DNA from: an uncultured Oxalobacteraceae bacterium
Lineage (GTDB): Bacteria; Pseudomonadota; Gammaproteobacteria; Burkholderiales; Burkholderiaceae
NCBI GenBank assembly: GCA_946479255.1
Contig: CAMLFK010000051.1
Location: 1-22,985, forward strand
DNA length: 22,985 nt
Direction of reading: 5' to 3'
A program made the position numbers and the translations under genes. Positions 6,459 through 14,221 of the stretch are shown here, in pieces (within the stretch, counting starts at the first letter, position 1; the number at the start of each line of letters is the position of its first letter). The notes beneath the pieces are model-generated. The model had not been told where the DNA came from. It saw nothing but the letters and a program-made list of their open reading frames with translations, and searched no databases.

Positions 6459-8162
6459 TCAATACTTAATTCTGAACCAATCAAAATCAACATGTCCGCC
6501 TGCACTCTTCGTGGCAAAGTTAAATAGACCAAAACGATATCCCATGAAATGCGGAATGGTATATTTCATTTTCAAGGTCTTACCGATGGGGCTCCAGATT
6601 TTTCCATCCAGACTGTAGAAAAACTTGGCTTCATCTTTTAAATCGGTGAAATCGCAATCGATTCTGAAATAAACAGTATCTTGAATCAGTGGAATTCGCT
6701 GTATTTCAACGGCTTTATCTTGATCAGTCATGGTCATGACTATTGATTTTTTACTCCCTTCAAATTTCACCCCTACTAATCCATATTCTTTTTGGAAAGC
6801 TGATAATCCGGCAATATCGCCATCTTTCATCTTGGAAACATCCAGCTTGACAGAAGCCGAACTAGTTGGGCCGATAGTGCGTTGCGTCAACGTGTTTCTG
6901 GCCAGGAGAAAATCAGGGCCGATTTTCCCTGTTTTTAGACGCAAGAATCCCGCTCTTTCTTTCACAGACCAGAGCGTATTATCCGGATTATGGTTCCATT
7001 GCCAAAATACTGGCAATGCTGGTTCTCCGTTTTTGCGATCGAATTCATCGGAGTCAACCACGTTCGAAATCAGCCCTGTACTGGCTGGCAGGTCCAGTTT
7101 TTCCGGGGCTTTCCCATTTTCTCCCAATACAGGCCAGCCGTCTTCCCACTTTACAGGAATGAGATAGGGGATTCGCCCAACAGCACCATAATCGCGGAAA
7201 AGATAAGCAAACCAGCGCCCATCGGGAGTGTCTACCAATCCTCCTTGAGCAATTCCTTGATCCTTAAAGGCGATTTTTGCTTCCCAAGGGCCGTTGATAT
7301 TGTCTGCCCTATGGATAGTTGCAGTCCGCATTCCCCAGTTCGCTGACGAGCAAATACCAAACAAATAGTATTTTCCATTTACTTTGAATAATTGAGATCC
7401 TTCACCTTCAATGCTCGCACCTGCTCCACATGGGGCACTGGCGTTCTCGATGAGTACTCTCTCCGGGACGTCTTGCTTAAGGCCTGTCAGACCCTCATTT
7501 AATTCAAGAATTTTTATTTTTCCGCCGCCATGAATTATATAGTTCCTGCCATCATCATCAAAAAACAAGGAAAGGTCATGATACGATTGCCTTAGAGTAG
7601 TTCTTTGCCAATCTCCTTTTTCTATATCTTTTGTTCTAAAAATATAGCTTGCACCTGGTAGGTATGAAAAAGAGGCTACATAATACGTTCCCTTATGGTA
7701 TCGCAGACTGCTTGCCCATGAACCCCAACTATAGATGCCTTTTCCGTCTGCCAAAGTTAACGACGGCAAATCTTCCAAAGTATCATAGGCATAATTGATC
7801 AGTTTCCAGTTAACAAGATCTGTCGATTTCATAATGGGCACACCCGGAGTCATGTGCATCGTGGTGCTGCTCATATAATAATTTTCCCCAACCCTGATCA
7901 TCGACACATCAGGCACATCGGCAAAAATTATTGGATTTTTGGCTGGCGTGGAAGTAGCAATCGGGGCGGGAGGGGCCGCTTCGGGGGGCGCGGGCACCGG
8001 CGCGGGCGCTGGCTCGGGTGAGACGGGCGGCTGGGAAGGAGGCGCCGGTTGGACAGGCACAGGCGTCACGGAAGCCGGCGCGGCTGTGCCGCCACTGCCG
8101 CCGCAGCCGGCCAGCAAGGAAGTGAGAACCGCCGACAGCGCGAAGAGTTGCTCTTTTTTCAT
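6459..8162 (-). CDS. Lipoprotein glycoside hydrolase family 43
   Basis: GH43 enzymes are inverting hydrolases acting on arabinose- or xylose-containing plant polysaccharides. I chose the ATG at 8162 rather than 8216 because it gives a compact lipoprotein signal ending LLAGC (Cys20) with a Gly/Ser start; the ribosome binding site is weak for either. The 567 residues comprise the signal, a Pro/Ala/Val linker (about 28-72), a five-bladed propeller (about 76-360) and a C-terminal beta-sandwich (about 368-567, SDEFDR to VDFDWFRIKY) of the kind attached to beta-xylosidase/arabinofuranosidase-type GH43. Probable catalytic residues are Asp85 (VPDVS), Asp196 (HDLSLFFDDDG) and Glu254 (EGEGSQLF), so the enzyme looks active. 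Substrate cannot be decided. The linker is extremely GC-rich and the rest AT-rich, suggesting a foreign catalytic body. It is likely exposed on the outer membrane and not in an operon. Confidence 0.9.
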   Translation of the reverse strand: MKKEQLFALSAVLTSLLAGCGGSGGTAAPASVTPVPVQPAPPSQPPVSPEPAPAPVPAPPEAAPPAPIATSTPAKNPIIFADVPDVSMIRVGENYYMSSTTMHMTPGVPIMKSTDLVNWKLINYAYDTLEDLPSLTLADGKGIYSWGSWASSLRYHKGTYYVASFSYLPGASYIFRTKDIEKGDWQRTTLRQSYHDLSLFFDDDGRNYIIHGGGKIKILELNEGLTGLKQDVPERVLIENASAPCGAGASIEGEGSQLFKVNGKYYLFGICSSANWGMRTATIHRADNINGPWEAKIAFKDQGIAQGGLVDTPDGRWFAYLFRDYGAVGRIPYLIPVKWEDGWPVLGENGKAPEKLDLPASTGLISNVVDSDEFDRKNGEPALPVFWQWNHNPDNTLWSVKERAGFLRLKTGKIGPDFLLARNTLTQRTIGPTSSASVKLDVSKMKDGDIAGLSAFQKEYGLVGVKFEGSKKSIVMTMTDQDKAVEIQRIPLIQDTVYFRIDCDFTDLKDEAKFFYSLDGKIWSPIGKTLKMKYTIPHFMGYRFGLFNFATKSAGGHVDFDWFRIKY

Positions 8163-8589
8163 TATTTTATTCCAGAGGGTGATGGCCGCAGCACGCCGGC
8201 ATTGCTGGCTGCGCACAGGCGTTCAGGTCAGGCATGCTGTCAACTGACAGTGGCTTTCGCTTGCGGGACGGGCCAGGCCCAAGTTGTCCAGCAAAACTGC
8301 TAAAGTGTACGCCAAAAATTGCTACAAAACTACGCGCCGAAATGCGCGGCCGCCGACCATGCGGCCATCAAGAAAAATTCTGCACGGAAAACATCGGCAC
8401 TCCTGCAGATTTTGCTATTCACTGCTGTCAGCCCGCCCTTCGATCCGGAAATCCCCCCTGTGCCATTAGCGTCCCACCGTAGCCGCACGCCGAATGCAAG
8501 GAAGTGCAGTATTAATGCGATTATCCACATCATTGTAATATTTTCGCCATTAGTGCAATCCGGCAATCTCATGCCGAGCCCTGTCGAAC
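8163..8589. other. 427-base non-coding stretch upstream of GH43
   Basis: This holds the 5' region of the GH43 gene and the downstream side of the hydrolase gene, both on the minus strand. A hyphenated palindrome CTGTCA-AC-TGACAG (8237-8250) lies 75 bases before the GH43 start and could be an operator. An 80-codon minus-strand frame (8330-8572) has an AGGG 6 bases before its ATG and a hydrophobic N-terminal segment, but no family resemblance and no codon bias; I do not call it. I see no clear terminator for the hydrolase gene. Confidence 0.45.
8237..8250. promoter_or_regulatory. Operator-like dyad upstream of GH43
   Basis: CTGTCA AC TGACAG is a perfect 6-bp inverted repeat with a 2-base spacer, located 75 bases before the GH43 start. 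Sugar-responsive repressors often bind dyads of this size near such genes. No regulator gene is in the window, so the assignment is only positional. Confidence 0.3.
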
Positions 8590-9405
8590 TTACTTGGCCG
8601 TTTGCTGGTCCAACACCTTCATCACCGCCGCGACAATCGCCGCCGCTGCCCCGTTCGGCACGTCAACGACCGGCACAGCTCCGAAGGGCTTGCGGACACT
8701 GCGCATCTGGCCGGCACTGGCCTCCAGGTTCTCAAGCTCGGACACGCGGGCGCGCCAATAGGATGGCCTGCCCGCCTGATATGCCTGGGCCGCCTCCAGC
8801 GCGGGTCCGATCTCGCCGTTGATGGCGGTCTTGGGGTAAGCGCAGGCAGCATCGGTCTTGCCCTGCTCGGCAGCGGCCAGGCAGGCGATCGCGGCTTCGC
8901 GTTGGGCGCCGAGGTCCGCAGGCAAACCATCCTCATGCATTGCCCCCACCAGCACCAGGCCGGTGACGGCGCCGCGCGAGCGCAGCGCGAAGTGCTGCGC
9001 CACCATGGCGCCGTAGCCCGCCCCCACCACCACGAAGGGCGCGTCCATGCGCGCGTTCCTGATCAGGAAGCTCAGGTCCTTGCTGGCGTTGGCGACGTTC
9101 GATGCCCGAATGATGGCGTCGGAGGCCCCCATTCCAGCGCGGTCGTAGACGCAGGCGCGCGTGCGCTTGGCCACTTCCGGAAGTACCGCCGACCAATCCC
9201 AAGCCGCACGGCCAGCATCGGCTTCGAACAGCACCGTGGGCGTTCCCGCGCCGGTACAGTACATATTCAGTTTGCGGCCGCCCACGTCGACCTTGACTTG
9301 CGGGCCGGCCAGGGCGTTCTGGCCGGGTGGCGGTGCGGCCTGGGCGTGGGCACCCGCCAGCAGAAGGCTTGCGCCGGCTAAGGCTGAGAGAGCGAATTTG
9401 GTCAT
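8590..9405 (-). CDS. Secreted alpha/beta-hydrolase fold protein, apparently lacking catalytic residues
   Basis: The 271-residue product has a signal peptide cut after AQA (about residue 23) and the usual start of a secreted alpha/beta hydrolase: LNMYCTGAGTPTVLFEADAG, WDWSAVLPEVAKRTRACVYDRAG and SDAI. The nucleophile elbow should read G-x-S-x-G; here it is GAGYG (residues 128-132), so the serine position is Gly130. In relatives this segment is typically GHSYGG or GHSFGG. The later LVLVGAMHED carries Gly where relatives commonly have Asp. No histidine occurs anywhere after residue 157, so the C-terminal catalytic His is also gone. The frame is long and intact with good codon bias, so this looks like a retained pseudoenzyme rather than a decaying gene. 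No Shine-Dalgarno is obvious. A 17-base dyad lies 30 bases upstream. Its role is unknown. Confidence 0.82.
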   Translation of the reverse strand: MTKFALSALAGASLLLAGAHAQAAPPPGQNALAGPQVKVDVGGRKLNMYCTGAGTPTVLFEADAGRAAWDWSAVLPEVAKRTRACVYDRAGMGASDAIIRASNVANASKDLSFLIRNARMDAPFVVVGAGYGAMVAQHFALRSRGAVTGLVLVGAMHEDGLPADLGAQREAAIACLAAAEQGKTDAACAYPKTAINGEIGPALEAAQAYQAGRPSYWRARVSELENLEASAGQMRSVRKPFGAVPVVDVPNGAAAAIVAAVMKVLDQQTAK

Positions 9406-9434
9406 GGTGTTAGAAGAATGGTGGCGAAAGCGGC

Positions 9435-9451
9435 GTTTCAGATGCTGAAAC
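9435..9451. promoter_or_regulatory. 17-base dyad upstream of the pseudo-hydrolase
   Basis: GTTTCAG ATG CTGAAAC is a perfect 7-bp inverted repeat with a 3-base spacer, 30 bases before the start at 9405. Size and position suit a repressor operator. I could not assign a convincing promoter beside it. Confidence 0.4.
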
Positions 9452-9673
9452 CGGGTTCGAAGAATGCTTGATCGGAGTCATTTTTGCAAGATCGTTTTTC
9501 GCACAGATCCCAGCTTGGCTCCGAGGCGATGCCATCTACTTGTTTCAGGGAAAAATAATGCGGTAACGCAATATCAGGCGTAGCGCCAACAGTAGAGTGG
9601 TCCAGGCTTCTTTGCGGTAGTGAAGGAGAAGGCAGGTGCAGTTCACTCATCAATTTCATCCATCGAGGTGGCA

Positions 9674-10429
9674 ATGAAACTAGAAATAACGTTCATTTCT
9701 CTGTTGGCAGTCGGAACTTTAACCGTCCAAGCAGCAGAGGCAAAGAAGTCAACCCGGCCTGCCCAATCCACTCAGCATTCGATTAAGAGCCCGAAATCCA
9801 GTGGAACCGATCCATTGGCCTGGCTGGGACCGATGCCTGACAAACCAAGTCCGGAAATGATCGAAAAACGTAGCGGCGACCTATTCTTGAACCTGCGTCG
9901 GACAACGGGAAAGGACGTGAATCCTAAGGATTTCGTTTGCAAAGCGCCGTCTGAAGTGGGTCCAATTCCGAACATGGACGCGGTAGACCGGTATCTGCTG
10001 TCCTGGCCCGATAGCAGGGGCAATCCGGAGTTGCTGGAAGGCCTACATGAAGCAGCGTTGCAGGGAAATTGGCTGGCGCGGTCACAGATCTTTTCCCTCG
10101 TCATCGATAGCAGAGCCGCCAACCTGAAAACACGCTATCGGCAGCTTCAACTGGCGGAATGGATGTATCAACAGAGGCTCGGGCCTGTATTCACCTGGTA
10201 TATCGACGCGCTGGCAGCGTCAGGATACTTCGGACCGCAGGCAGACTTGTCGGGAATGGACACTTTTGCGGCGTTCCACAATAGTTATCCAGCACAAGAG
10301 CGAGCAGGGAAGAGTCTCATGCGAAGCGAAGATCCGGCGCTTGTCGCAATTGGTCAGGCAATGCGAGATTGTGCAGCGAACGCATCGCCTGGATACCGTG
10401 CAATATTCAAGGGTAGGAACTGGCACTGA
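9674..10429 (+). CDS. Hypothetical secreted protein
   Basis: I do not recognise this 251-residue protein. ATG 9674 is preferred to the upstream in-frame GTG at 9620 because GAGGTG (9665-9670) precedes it and the product then opens with a signal peptide (KLEITFISLLAVGTLTVQA, cut near AEA at 23). A Lys/Ser/Thr/Pro-rich linker (24-47) is followed by a mainly helical domain. The visible landmarks are DPLAWLGPMP, a lone cysteine in KDFVCKAP, VDRYLLSWPDSRGNPELLEGLHEAALQGNWLARSQ and a second cysteine in MRDCAAN. A disulfide between the two is possible. The helical LHEAALQGNWLARSQI stretch is reminiscent of single Sel1/TPR-like helices, but I do not claim that family. It is monocistronic and ends before a bidirectional-looking terminator. 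Confidence 0.75.
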   Translation: MKLEITFISLLAVGTLTVQAAEAKKSTRPAQSTQHSIKSPKSSGTDPLAWLGPMPDKPSPEMIEKRSGDLFLNLRRTTGKDVNPKDFVCKAPSEVGPIPNMDAVDRYLLSWPDSRGNPELLEGLHEAALQGNWLARSQIFSLVIDSRAANLKTRYRQLQLAEWMYQQRLGPVFTWYIDALAASGYFGPQADLSGMDTFAAFHNSYPAQERAGKSLMRSEDPALVAIGQAMRDCAANASPGYRAIFKGRNWH

Positions 10430-10450
10430 AAAATCAGCAAGACCAGCAAG

Positions 10451-10480
10451 AAGGCTTCCATAAGGAAGCCTTTCTTCCTT
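10451..10480 (+). terminator. Terminator between convergent hypothetical genes
   Basis: AAGGCTTCC (10451-10459) pairs perfectly with GGAAGCCTT (10464-10472) around an ATAA loop, and TTTCTTCCTT follows. It lies 22 bases after the stop at 10429 and 20 bases before the minus-strand stop at 10492. On the minus strand the tail is less T-rich, so it acts best for the plus-strand gene. Confidence 0.8.
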
Positions 10481-10491
10481 GGGCACCGCGC

Positions 10492-10797
10492 TTATTTCTG
10501 TTCCATGTATTCGGTCAAGAACATCGAACGATTGCCCTGCGCCGACAGCACCTTGTCGTAGCTGACCTGTGCGCGCCGGACGCCCGGGACTGCCACTTCG
10601 AGGCCTGCGTCTTCCATCAACAGCACATCGTGACGATTGCCCTCGTTGCCCGCCACATATTTCAGGCCGCGCGGTGACGTTTCGATCCGCATTTTCTGAA
10701 TCCGCCCGTCCCACGGGTGATCGATGCCCTTAATTTGAACAATTGCCTCGTGATTCGCTTGTGGACCATACCGCAGTACCCAGACGACCATCGACAT
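10492..10797 (-). CDS. Small hypothetical protein, 101 residues
   Basis: I do not recognise the family. The frame has sensible GC-rich third positions and mixed, globular composition (VVWVLRYGPQ, VQIKGIDHPWDGRIQKMRIE, KYVAGNEGNRHDVLLMEDAGLEVAVPG, SMFLTEYMEQK), and it ends at a TAA close to a convergent terminator, which together support a real gene. It has no signal peptide, membrane segment or cysteine, so a cytosolic location is likely. AGGCAGG lies shortly before the ATG at 10797; a second ATG two codons in (10791) is an alternative. It is divergent from the esterase gene, with a 175-base shared upstream region. No function can be proposed. Confidence 0.6.
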   Translation of the reverse strand: MSMVVWVLRYGPQANHEAIVQIKGIDHPWDGRIQKMRIETSPRGLKYVAGNEGNRHDVLLMEDAGLEVAVPGVRRAQVSYDKVLSAQGNRSMFLTEYMEQK

Positions 10798-10972
10798 CGC
10801 CTGCCTGCATGATTATTCGCCGGAGCAACTCTGAATATGTTGTGATACGGCAATCAAATCCGGAATCAGCCTGTGCGAGTGCCGACGAGCAGAAGCTGAA
10901 GAAGCGCTGAAGAAACCGCCTGCGCCCTGCACCTACAATCTGCTGACCAGTCAATCGACGCAAAGGCAAAAC

Positions 10973-11899
10973 ATGATCAAGGGTATTCGATGGGCACGGG
11001 ACCTCCCCCGCCTGGCGGCAGGCTTGTGGCTGGCAACATGGCTCCTTGGATGCGGCGGCGGCGGCACCCCGGCACCCGCCGCGACCGGCAGCAAGCCCGC
11101 CCCTGACAATACCGTCGCAGCCGGCCTGATCGAGCACGTGGTCATCACCAGCGCCGCCCTGCAACGGCCCATGAGGTCGGCGGTCTACCTGCCTCCCGGC
11201 TACAGCCCGGCCGTCAAATACCCGGTGCTGTATTTGTTTTACGGCTACGGCGGCAACGAAGACGCTTTTTTCGACGGCCTGAGCCTTCACCGCGCGGCCG
11301 ACCGGCTGATCGCCGCAGGCAGCATCGAGGCATTGATTATCGTGGTCCCGGATTACGACAACAGCTTCGGCGTCAACTCGACGACAGCACAGGCGAGCGA
11401 CAGCGCCGGCGGCAGCATCGGCATGTACGAGGACTACCTGATGGGCGAACTGATACCCCACATCGATCAACGCTTCTCCACCGACAGCCGGCGCGTACGG
11501 CGCCATGTGGGCGGCGTGTCCATGGGCGGCTTTGCGGCGCTGCATCTGGCCTTGCGCCATCCCGCCATGTTCAACCGGGTTGGCGCGCACAGCGCCGCTT
11601 TGTGGGACTACAGCGCCAGCGACCAGTTTCCGGGCCAGCGCAATTGGCTGTATGCCACCCCGGCCTTGCGCCTGGCGCGCGACCCGCTGCTGCTGGCCGC
11701 CAGCGCCGACTTGCGCGGTCTGCAATTCTATCTTGACGTGGGCGCGCTTGACCGCCTGCGCACTCAGGACGAAGCGATGCACGCACGGCTGCGGGCCAAC
11801 GGCGCCGTCACCGAACTGCATGTCGGAACCGGCGGCCACGACGCGACTTACTGGCGCGGACAGCTCGATAACTGGCTGATGTTTTACGGTCGCCGATGA
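10973..11899 (+). CDS. Lipoprotein esterase, alpha/beta hydrolase (esterase D / CE1-like)
   Basis: This 308-residue protein belongs to the putative-esterase branch of alpha/beta hydrolases (esterase D, Fes, feruloyl/acetyl xylan esterases). The signal ends WLLGC, giving lipidated Cys27 followed by Gly-rich residues, so it is probably an outer-membrane lipoprotein. RSAVYLPPGYSPAVKYPVLYLFYGYGGNEDAFF is the family's first strand and oxyanion segment. The nucleophile elbow is GVSMGG with Ser183; Asp255 or Asp260 (YLDVGALD) is the likely acid, and His289 (GTGGHDATYW) completes the triad. All catalytic positions look intact, unlike the hydrolase at 8590-9405. AAAGG sits shortly before the ATG. Substrate is undetermined; an ester on a polysaccharide would fit its GH43 neighbour, but they are not in one operon. 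Confidence 0.85.
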   Translation: MIKGIRWARDLPRLAAGLWLATWLLGCGGGGTPAPAATGSKPAPDNTVAAGLIEHVVITSAALQRPMRSAVYLPPGYSPAVKYPVLYLFYGYGGNEDAFFDGLSLHRAADRLIAAGSIEALIIVVPDYDNSFGVNSTTAQASDSAGGSIGMYEDYLMGELIPHIDQRFSTDSRRVRRHVGGVSMGGFAALHLALRHPAMFNRVGAHSAALWDYSASDQFPGQRNWLYATPALRLARDPLLLAASADLRGLQFYLDVGALDRLRTQDEAMHARLRANGAVTELHVGTGGHDATYWRGQLDNWLMFYGRR

Positions 11900-11909
11900 G
11901 GCCGTAAAA
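11882..11909 (+). terminator. Possible terminator-like dyad over the esterase stop
   Basis: TTTTACGG (11882-11889) and CCGTAAAA (11902-11909) form an 8-bp inverted repeat with a 12-base loop spanning the TGA stop. No T-run follows on the plus strand, so termination is uncertain. Confidence 0.3.
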
Positions 11910-11953
11910 TGGATGCATCGTCGCATTCGGCATGAATGACATAAAATGCCCCG

Positions 11954-13363
11954 ATGACATTCGATCCCTTTCTAACCGTAAATCTGGCGCTCGCGCTGGC
12001 GCCCTGCTTCGTGCTCTACCGCATGCAGGCGCGCCATCTATCCTTCACCAAGCGCGTGTTCACCGCCCTTGGCCTTGGCGTGGTGCTGGGCGGCCTGTTC
12101 CAGCTGGCCCCCTATGGCGCCAGCTCCCCCACCATCGCGGCCACCAACGCCTACCTCGACATCCTCGGCACCGGCTATGTCAAGCTGCTGCAGATGATCA
12201 TCATCCCACTGATCATGGTGTCGATCATCGGCGCGGTGCTCAAATTCAAGGACGCCGCTTCGCTCGGCAAGATCAGCGGGCTGACCATCGGCATCCTGAT
12301 GATCACCACCACCGTGGCGGCCTGCATCGGCATCCTGATGGCCAAGCTGTACGGCCTGTCCGCCGTCGGCCTGACCGCGAGCGCCGCCGAAGTGGCGCGC
12401 GGCCAATACCTGACCGGCTCGCTCGGCACCGCCCAAGGCATCTCCCTGCCCAGCATGCTGCTCAGCTTCATCCCCGCCAATCCATTCCTGGACATGACCG
12501 GCGCGCGCAAGACCTCGACCATTGCGGTGCTGCTGTTCTCGCTGTTCATCGGCATCGCCGCGACCGGCATCGCCGCCAAGCAGCCGGAGCATTTCGCCAG
12601 CTTCAAGCGCTTCATCGACGTGGCCCACGCCATCGTCATGCGCATGGTGACCCTGGTGCTGCGGCTCACGCCATACGGCGTGTTCGCGCTGATGACCCAG
12701 GTGGTGGCCGGGTCCAGTGTCGACAGCATCGTCAAGCTGCTGACATTCGTACTCGCCTCCTACAGCGCCCTGCTGCTGATGTTCGGCGTGCACCTGCTGA
12801 TGATTTTCGCCAGCGGCTTGAGCCCCCTGCGTTACGTGCGCAAGATCACGCCGGTGCTGGCTTTCGCATTTACTTCGCGCACCAGCGCCGGCGCCATTCC
12901 CATGTCGGTGCAGACCCAGACCACGCGCCTGGGCACCCCGGAAGGCATCGCCAACGTGGCCGCTTCATTTGGTGCGACCATCGGCCAGAACGGCTGCGCC
13001 GGCATCTACCCGGCCATGCTGGCGGTGATGATCGCGCCGACAGTCGGGGTCGATCCCTGGACCGCCGCCTTCCTGCTGCCGTTGCTGGCGGTGGTCACGC
13101 TTGGCTCGGTCGGCGTGGCCGGCGTGGGCGGCGGCGCCACTTTCGCCGCGCTGATCGTGCTCTCGACCATGAACTTGCCGGTGGCGCTGGCCGGCCTCTT
13201 GATTTCCATCGAGCCGCTGATCGACATGGGCCGCACCGCCCTGAACGTCAGCGGGTCGATTACGGCGGGCACGGTCACCAGCCGCGTGCTGGGCCAGACC
13301 GACGTGGCCGTCTTCAACAGCGACCGGGAAGCCAACCTGGACGAAGCCGAGCAGCCCGCCTAG
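11954..13363 (+). CDS. tcyP: Dicarboxylate/amino acid:cation symporter, TcyP (YdjN)-like cystine transporter
   Basis: This is an inner-membrane sodium- or proton-coupled symporter of the DAACS (SDF) family. The 469 residues are highly hydrophobic with about eight membrane helices plus two re-entrant loops. The first re-entrant-loop motif reads SRTSAGAIP (308-316) in place of the SSSS-rich motif of glutamate carriers. It is followed by QTQTTRLGTPEGIANVAASFGATIGQNGCAGIYPAM, which I associate with the TcyP/YdjN L-cystine branch. The second loop is VGVAGVGGGA (386-395), and DMGRTALNVSG (424-434) supplies the substrate/cation-binding helix. Length matches TcyP (about 463). The start lacks a clear Shine-Dalgarno. 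It is apparently monocistronic, with 59 bases before the next gene. The alternative is another DAACS substrate such as a dicarboxylate. A long open frame in another phase (11932-13395) is a shadow. Confidence 0.85.
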   Translation: MTFDPFLTVNLALALAPCFVLYRMQARHLSFTKRVFTALGLGVVLGGLFQLAPYGASSPTIAATNAYLDILGTGYVKLLQMIIIPLIMVSIIGAVLKFKDAASLGKISGLTIGILMITTTVAACIGILMAKLYGLSAVGLTASAAEVARGQYLTGSLGTAQGISLPSMLLSFIPANPFLDMTGARKTSTIAVLLFSLFIGIAATGIAAKQPEHFASFKRFIDVAHAIVMRMVTLVLRLTPYGVFALMTQVVAGSSVDSIVKLLTFVLASYSALLLMFGVHLLMIFASGLSPLRYVRKITPVLAFAFTSRTSAGAIPMSVQTQTTRLGTPEGIANVAASFGATIGQNGCAGIYPAMLAVMIAPTVGVDPWTAAFLLPLLAVVTLGSVGVAGVGGGATFAALIVLSTMNLPVALAGLLISIEPLIDMGRTALNVSGSITAGTVTSRVLGQTDVAVFNSDREANLDEAEQPA

Positions 13364-13422
13364 CCGCGGCGTATCGTGCGCTAAGCGGCGACTGAATCCG
13401 ACTATGATGATTCCGTATCAAC

Positions 13423-14202
13423 ATGGACGGAACAAGCATGGAACAGAAGTGGCCACAGGATATCTGGCTCGTGCGGCACGGGCAAAGCGCCGGCAACGTC
13501 GCGCGTGATGCCGCCGAAGCCGCCAAGGGTTTGCTGATCGATATTGCCGAGCGTGACGTCGATGTGCCGCTGTCGCCGCTGGGATGCGAGCAGGCCGAGA
13601 GCCTGGGCCAGTGGTTCGGCTCCCTCCCCGAAGACCAGCGCCCCAACGTCGTGCTGCATTCGCCGTACGTGCGCGCGGCCGAGACCGCCCGCATCATCGT
13701 CGAGCGCCTGGGGGGCGGCGAAGCGTCCACGGTGCGCGTCGACGAGCGCCTGCGCGAAAAGGAGTTCGGGATTCTCGACCGCCTGACCACGCACGGCATC
13801 GCCCACAAATATCCCGAACTGCACGAGCAGCGCCACCACGTGGGCAAGTTTTATTTCCGTCCGCCGGGCGGCGAAAGCTGGTGCGACGTGATCCTGCGCC
13901 TGCGCAGCGTGCTCGACACCATCACCCGCGAATACAACCACGAGCGCGTGCTCATCGTCGGCCACCAGGTCACGGTCAACTGCTTCCGCTACCTGCTGGA
14001 ACGCCTCGACGAAGCCACCATCCTGGCGTTCGATCGCGCCGGCGACGTGCCCAACTGCTCGGTCACCTCCTACGAATTCAATCCGGATGCGGGCAGGCGC
14101 GGCAGGCTGGTGCTGCGGCTGACCAACTTCGTGGCCCCGCTGGAAGCGACCGGCACGCCGATCACTGTCCAGAAAGACATTCCGGCCGCACCCAAAGCCT
14201 GA
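13423..14202 (+). CDS. Histidine phosphatase (phosphoglycerate mutase-like) family protein
   Basis: This is a cytosolic branch-2 histidine acid phosphatase/mutase-like enzyme that acts through a phosphohistidine. In the 259 residues the catalytic RHG motif is at 18-20 (WLVRHGQSAGN). A second arginine is in HSPYVRAAETA (Arg84), the acid/base glutamate lies in RLREKEFGILDR (Glu112 or Glu114), and the second histidine is in LIVGHQVTVN (His181). All four are present, so it should be active. The block RDVDVPLSPLG and FRPPGGESWCDVILRLRSVLDTI is characteristic of a conserved proteobacterial subgroup. ATG 13438 is an alternative start with a slightly better upstream GGA. It lies 19 bases before the NAD(P)H-hydrate dehydratase gene, probably co-transcribed. 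Substrate is unknown. Confidence 0.87.
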   Translation: MDGTSMEQKWPQDIWLVRHGQSAGNVARDAAEAAKGLLIDIAERDVDVPLSPLGCEQAESLGQWFGSLPEDQRPNVVLHSPYVRAAETARIIVERLGGGEASTVRVDERLREKEFGILDRLTTHGIAHKYPELHEQRHHVGKFYFRPPGGESWCDVILRLRSVLDTITREYNHERVLIVGHQVTVNCFRYLLERLDEATILAFDRAGDVPNCSVTSYEFNPDAGRRGRLVLRLTNFVAPLEATGTPITVQKDIPAAPKA

Positions 14203-14221
14203 GCCAAGCCGCTACCTCATC

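Noticed and set aside
8330..8572. 80-codon minus-strand frame with a hydrophobic N-terminal segment
   Set aside because: Although AGGG precedes the ATG, the protein has no family resemblance and no codon bias; not supportable as a gene.
3869..10500. Second copy of the tRNA-Lys 3' end (att site) or an integrase
   Set aside because: By eye I found no direct repeat of the tRNA end longer than a few bases and no recombinase gene in the window.
11932..13395. 487-codon frame overlapping the symporter in another phase
   Set aside because: It is Arg/His/Gly-rich without hydrophobic helices, while the frame at 11954 has full symporter motifs.
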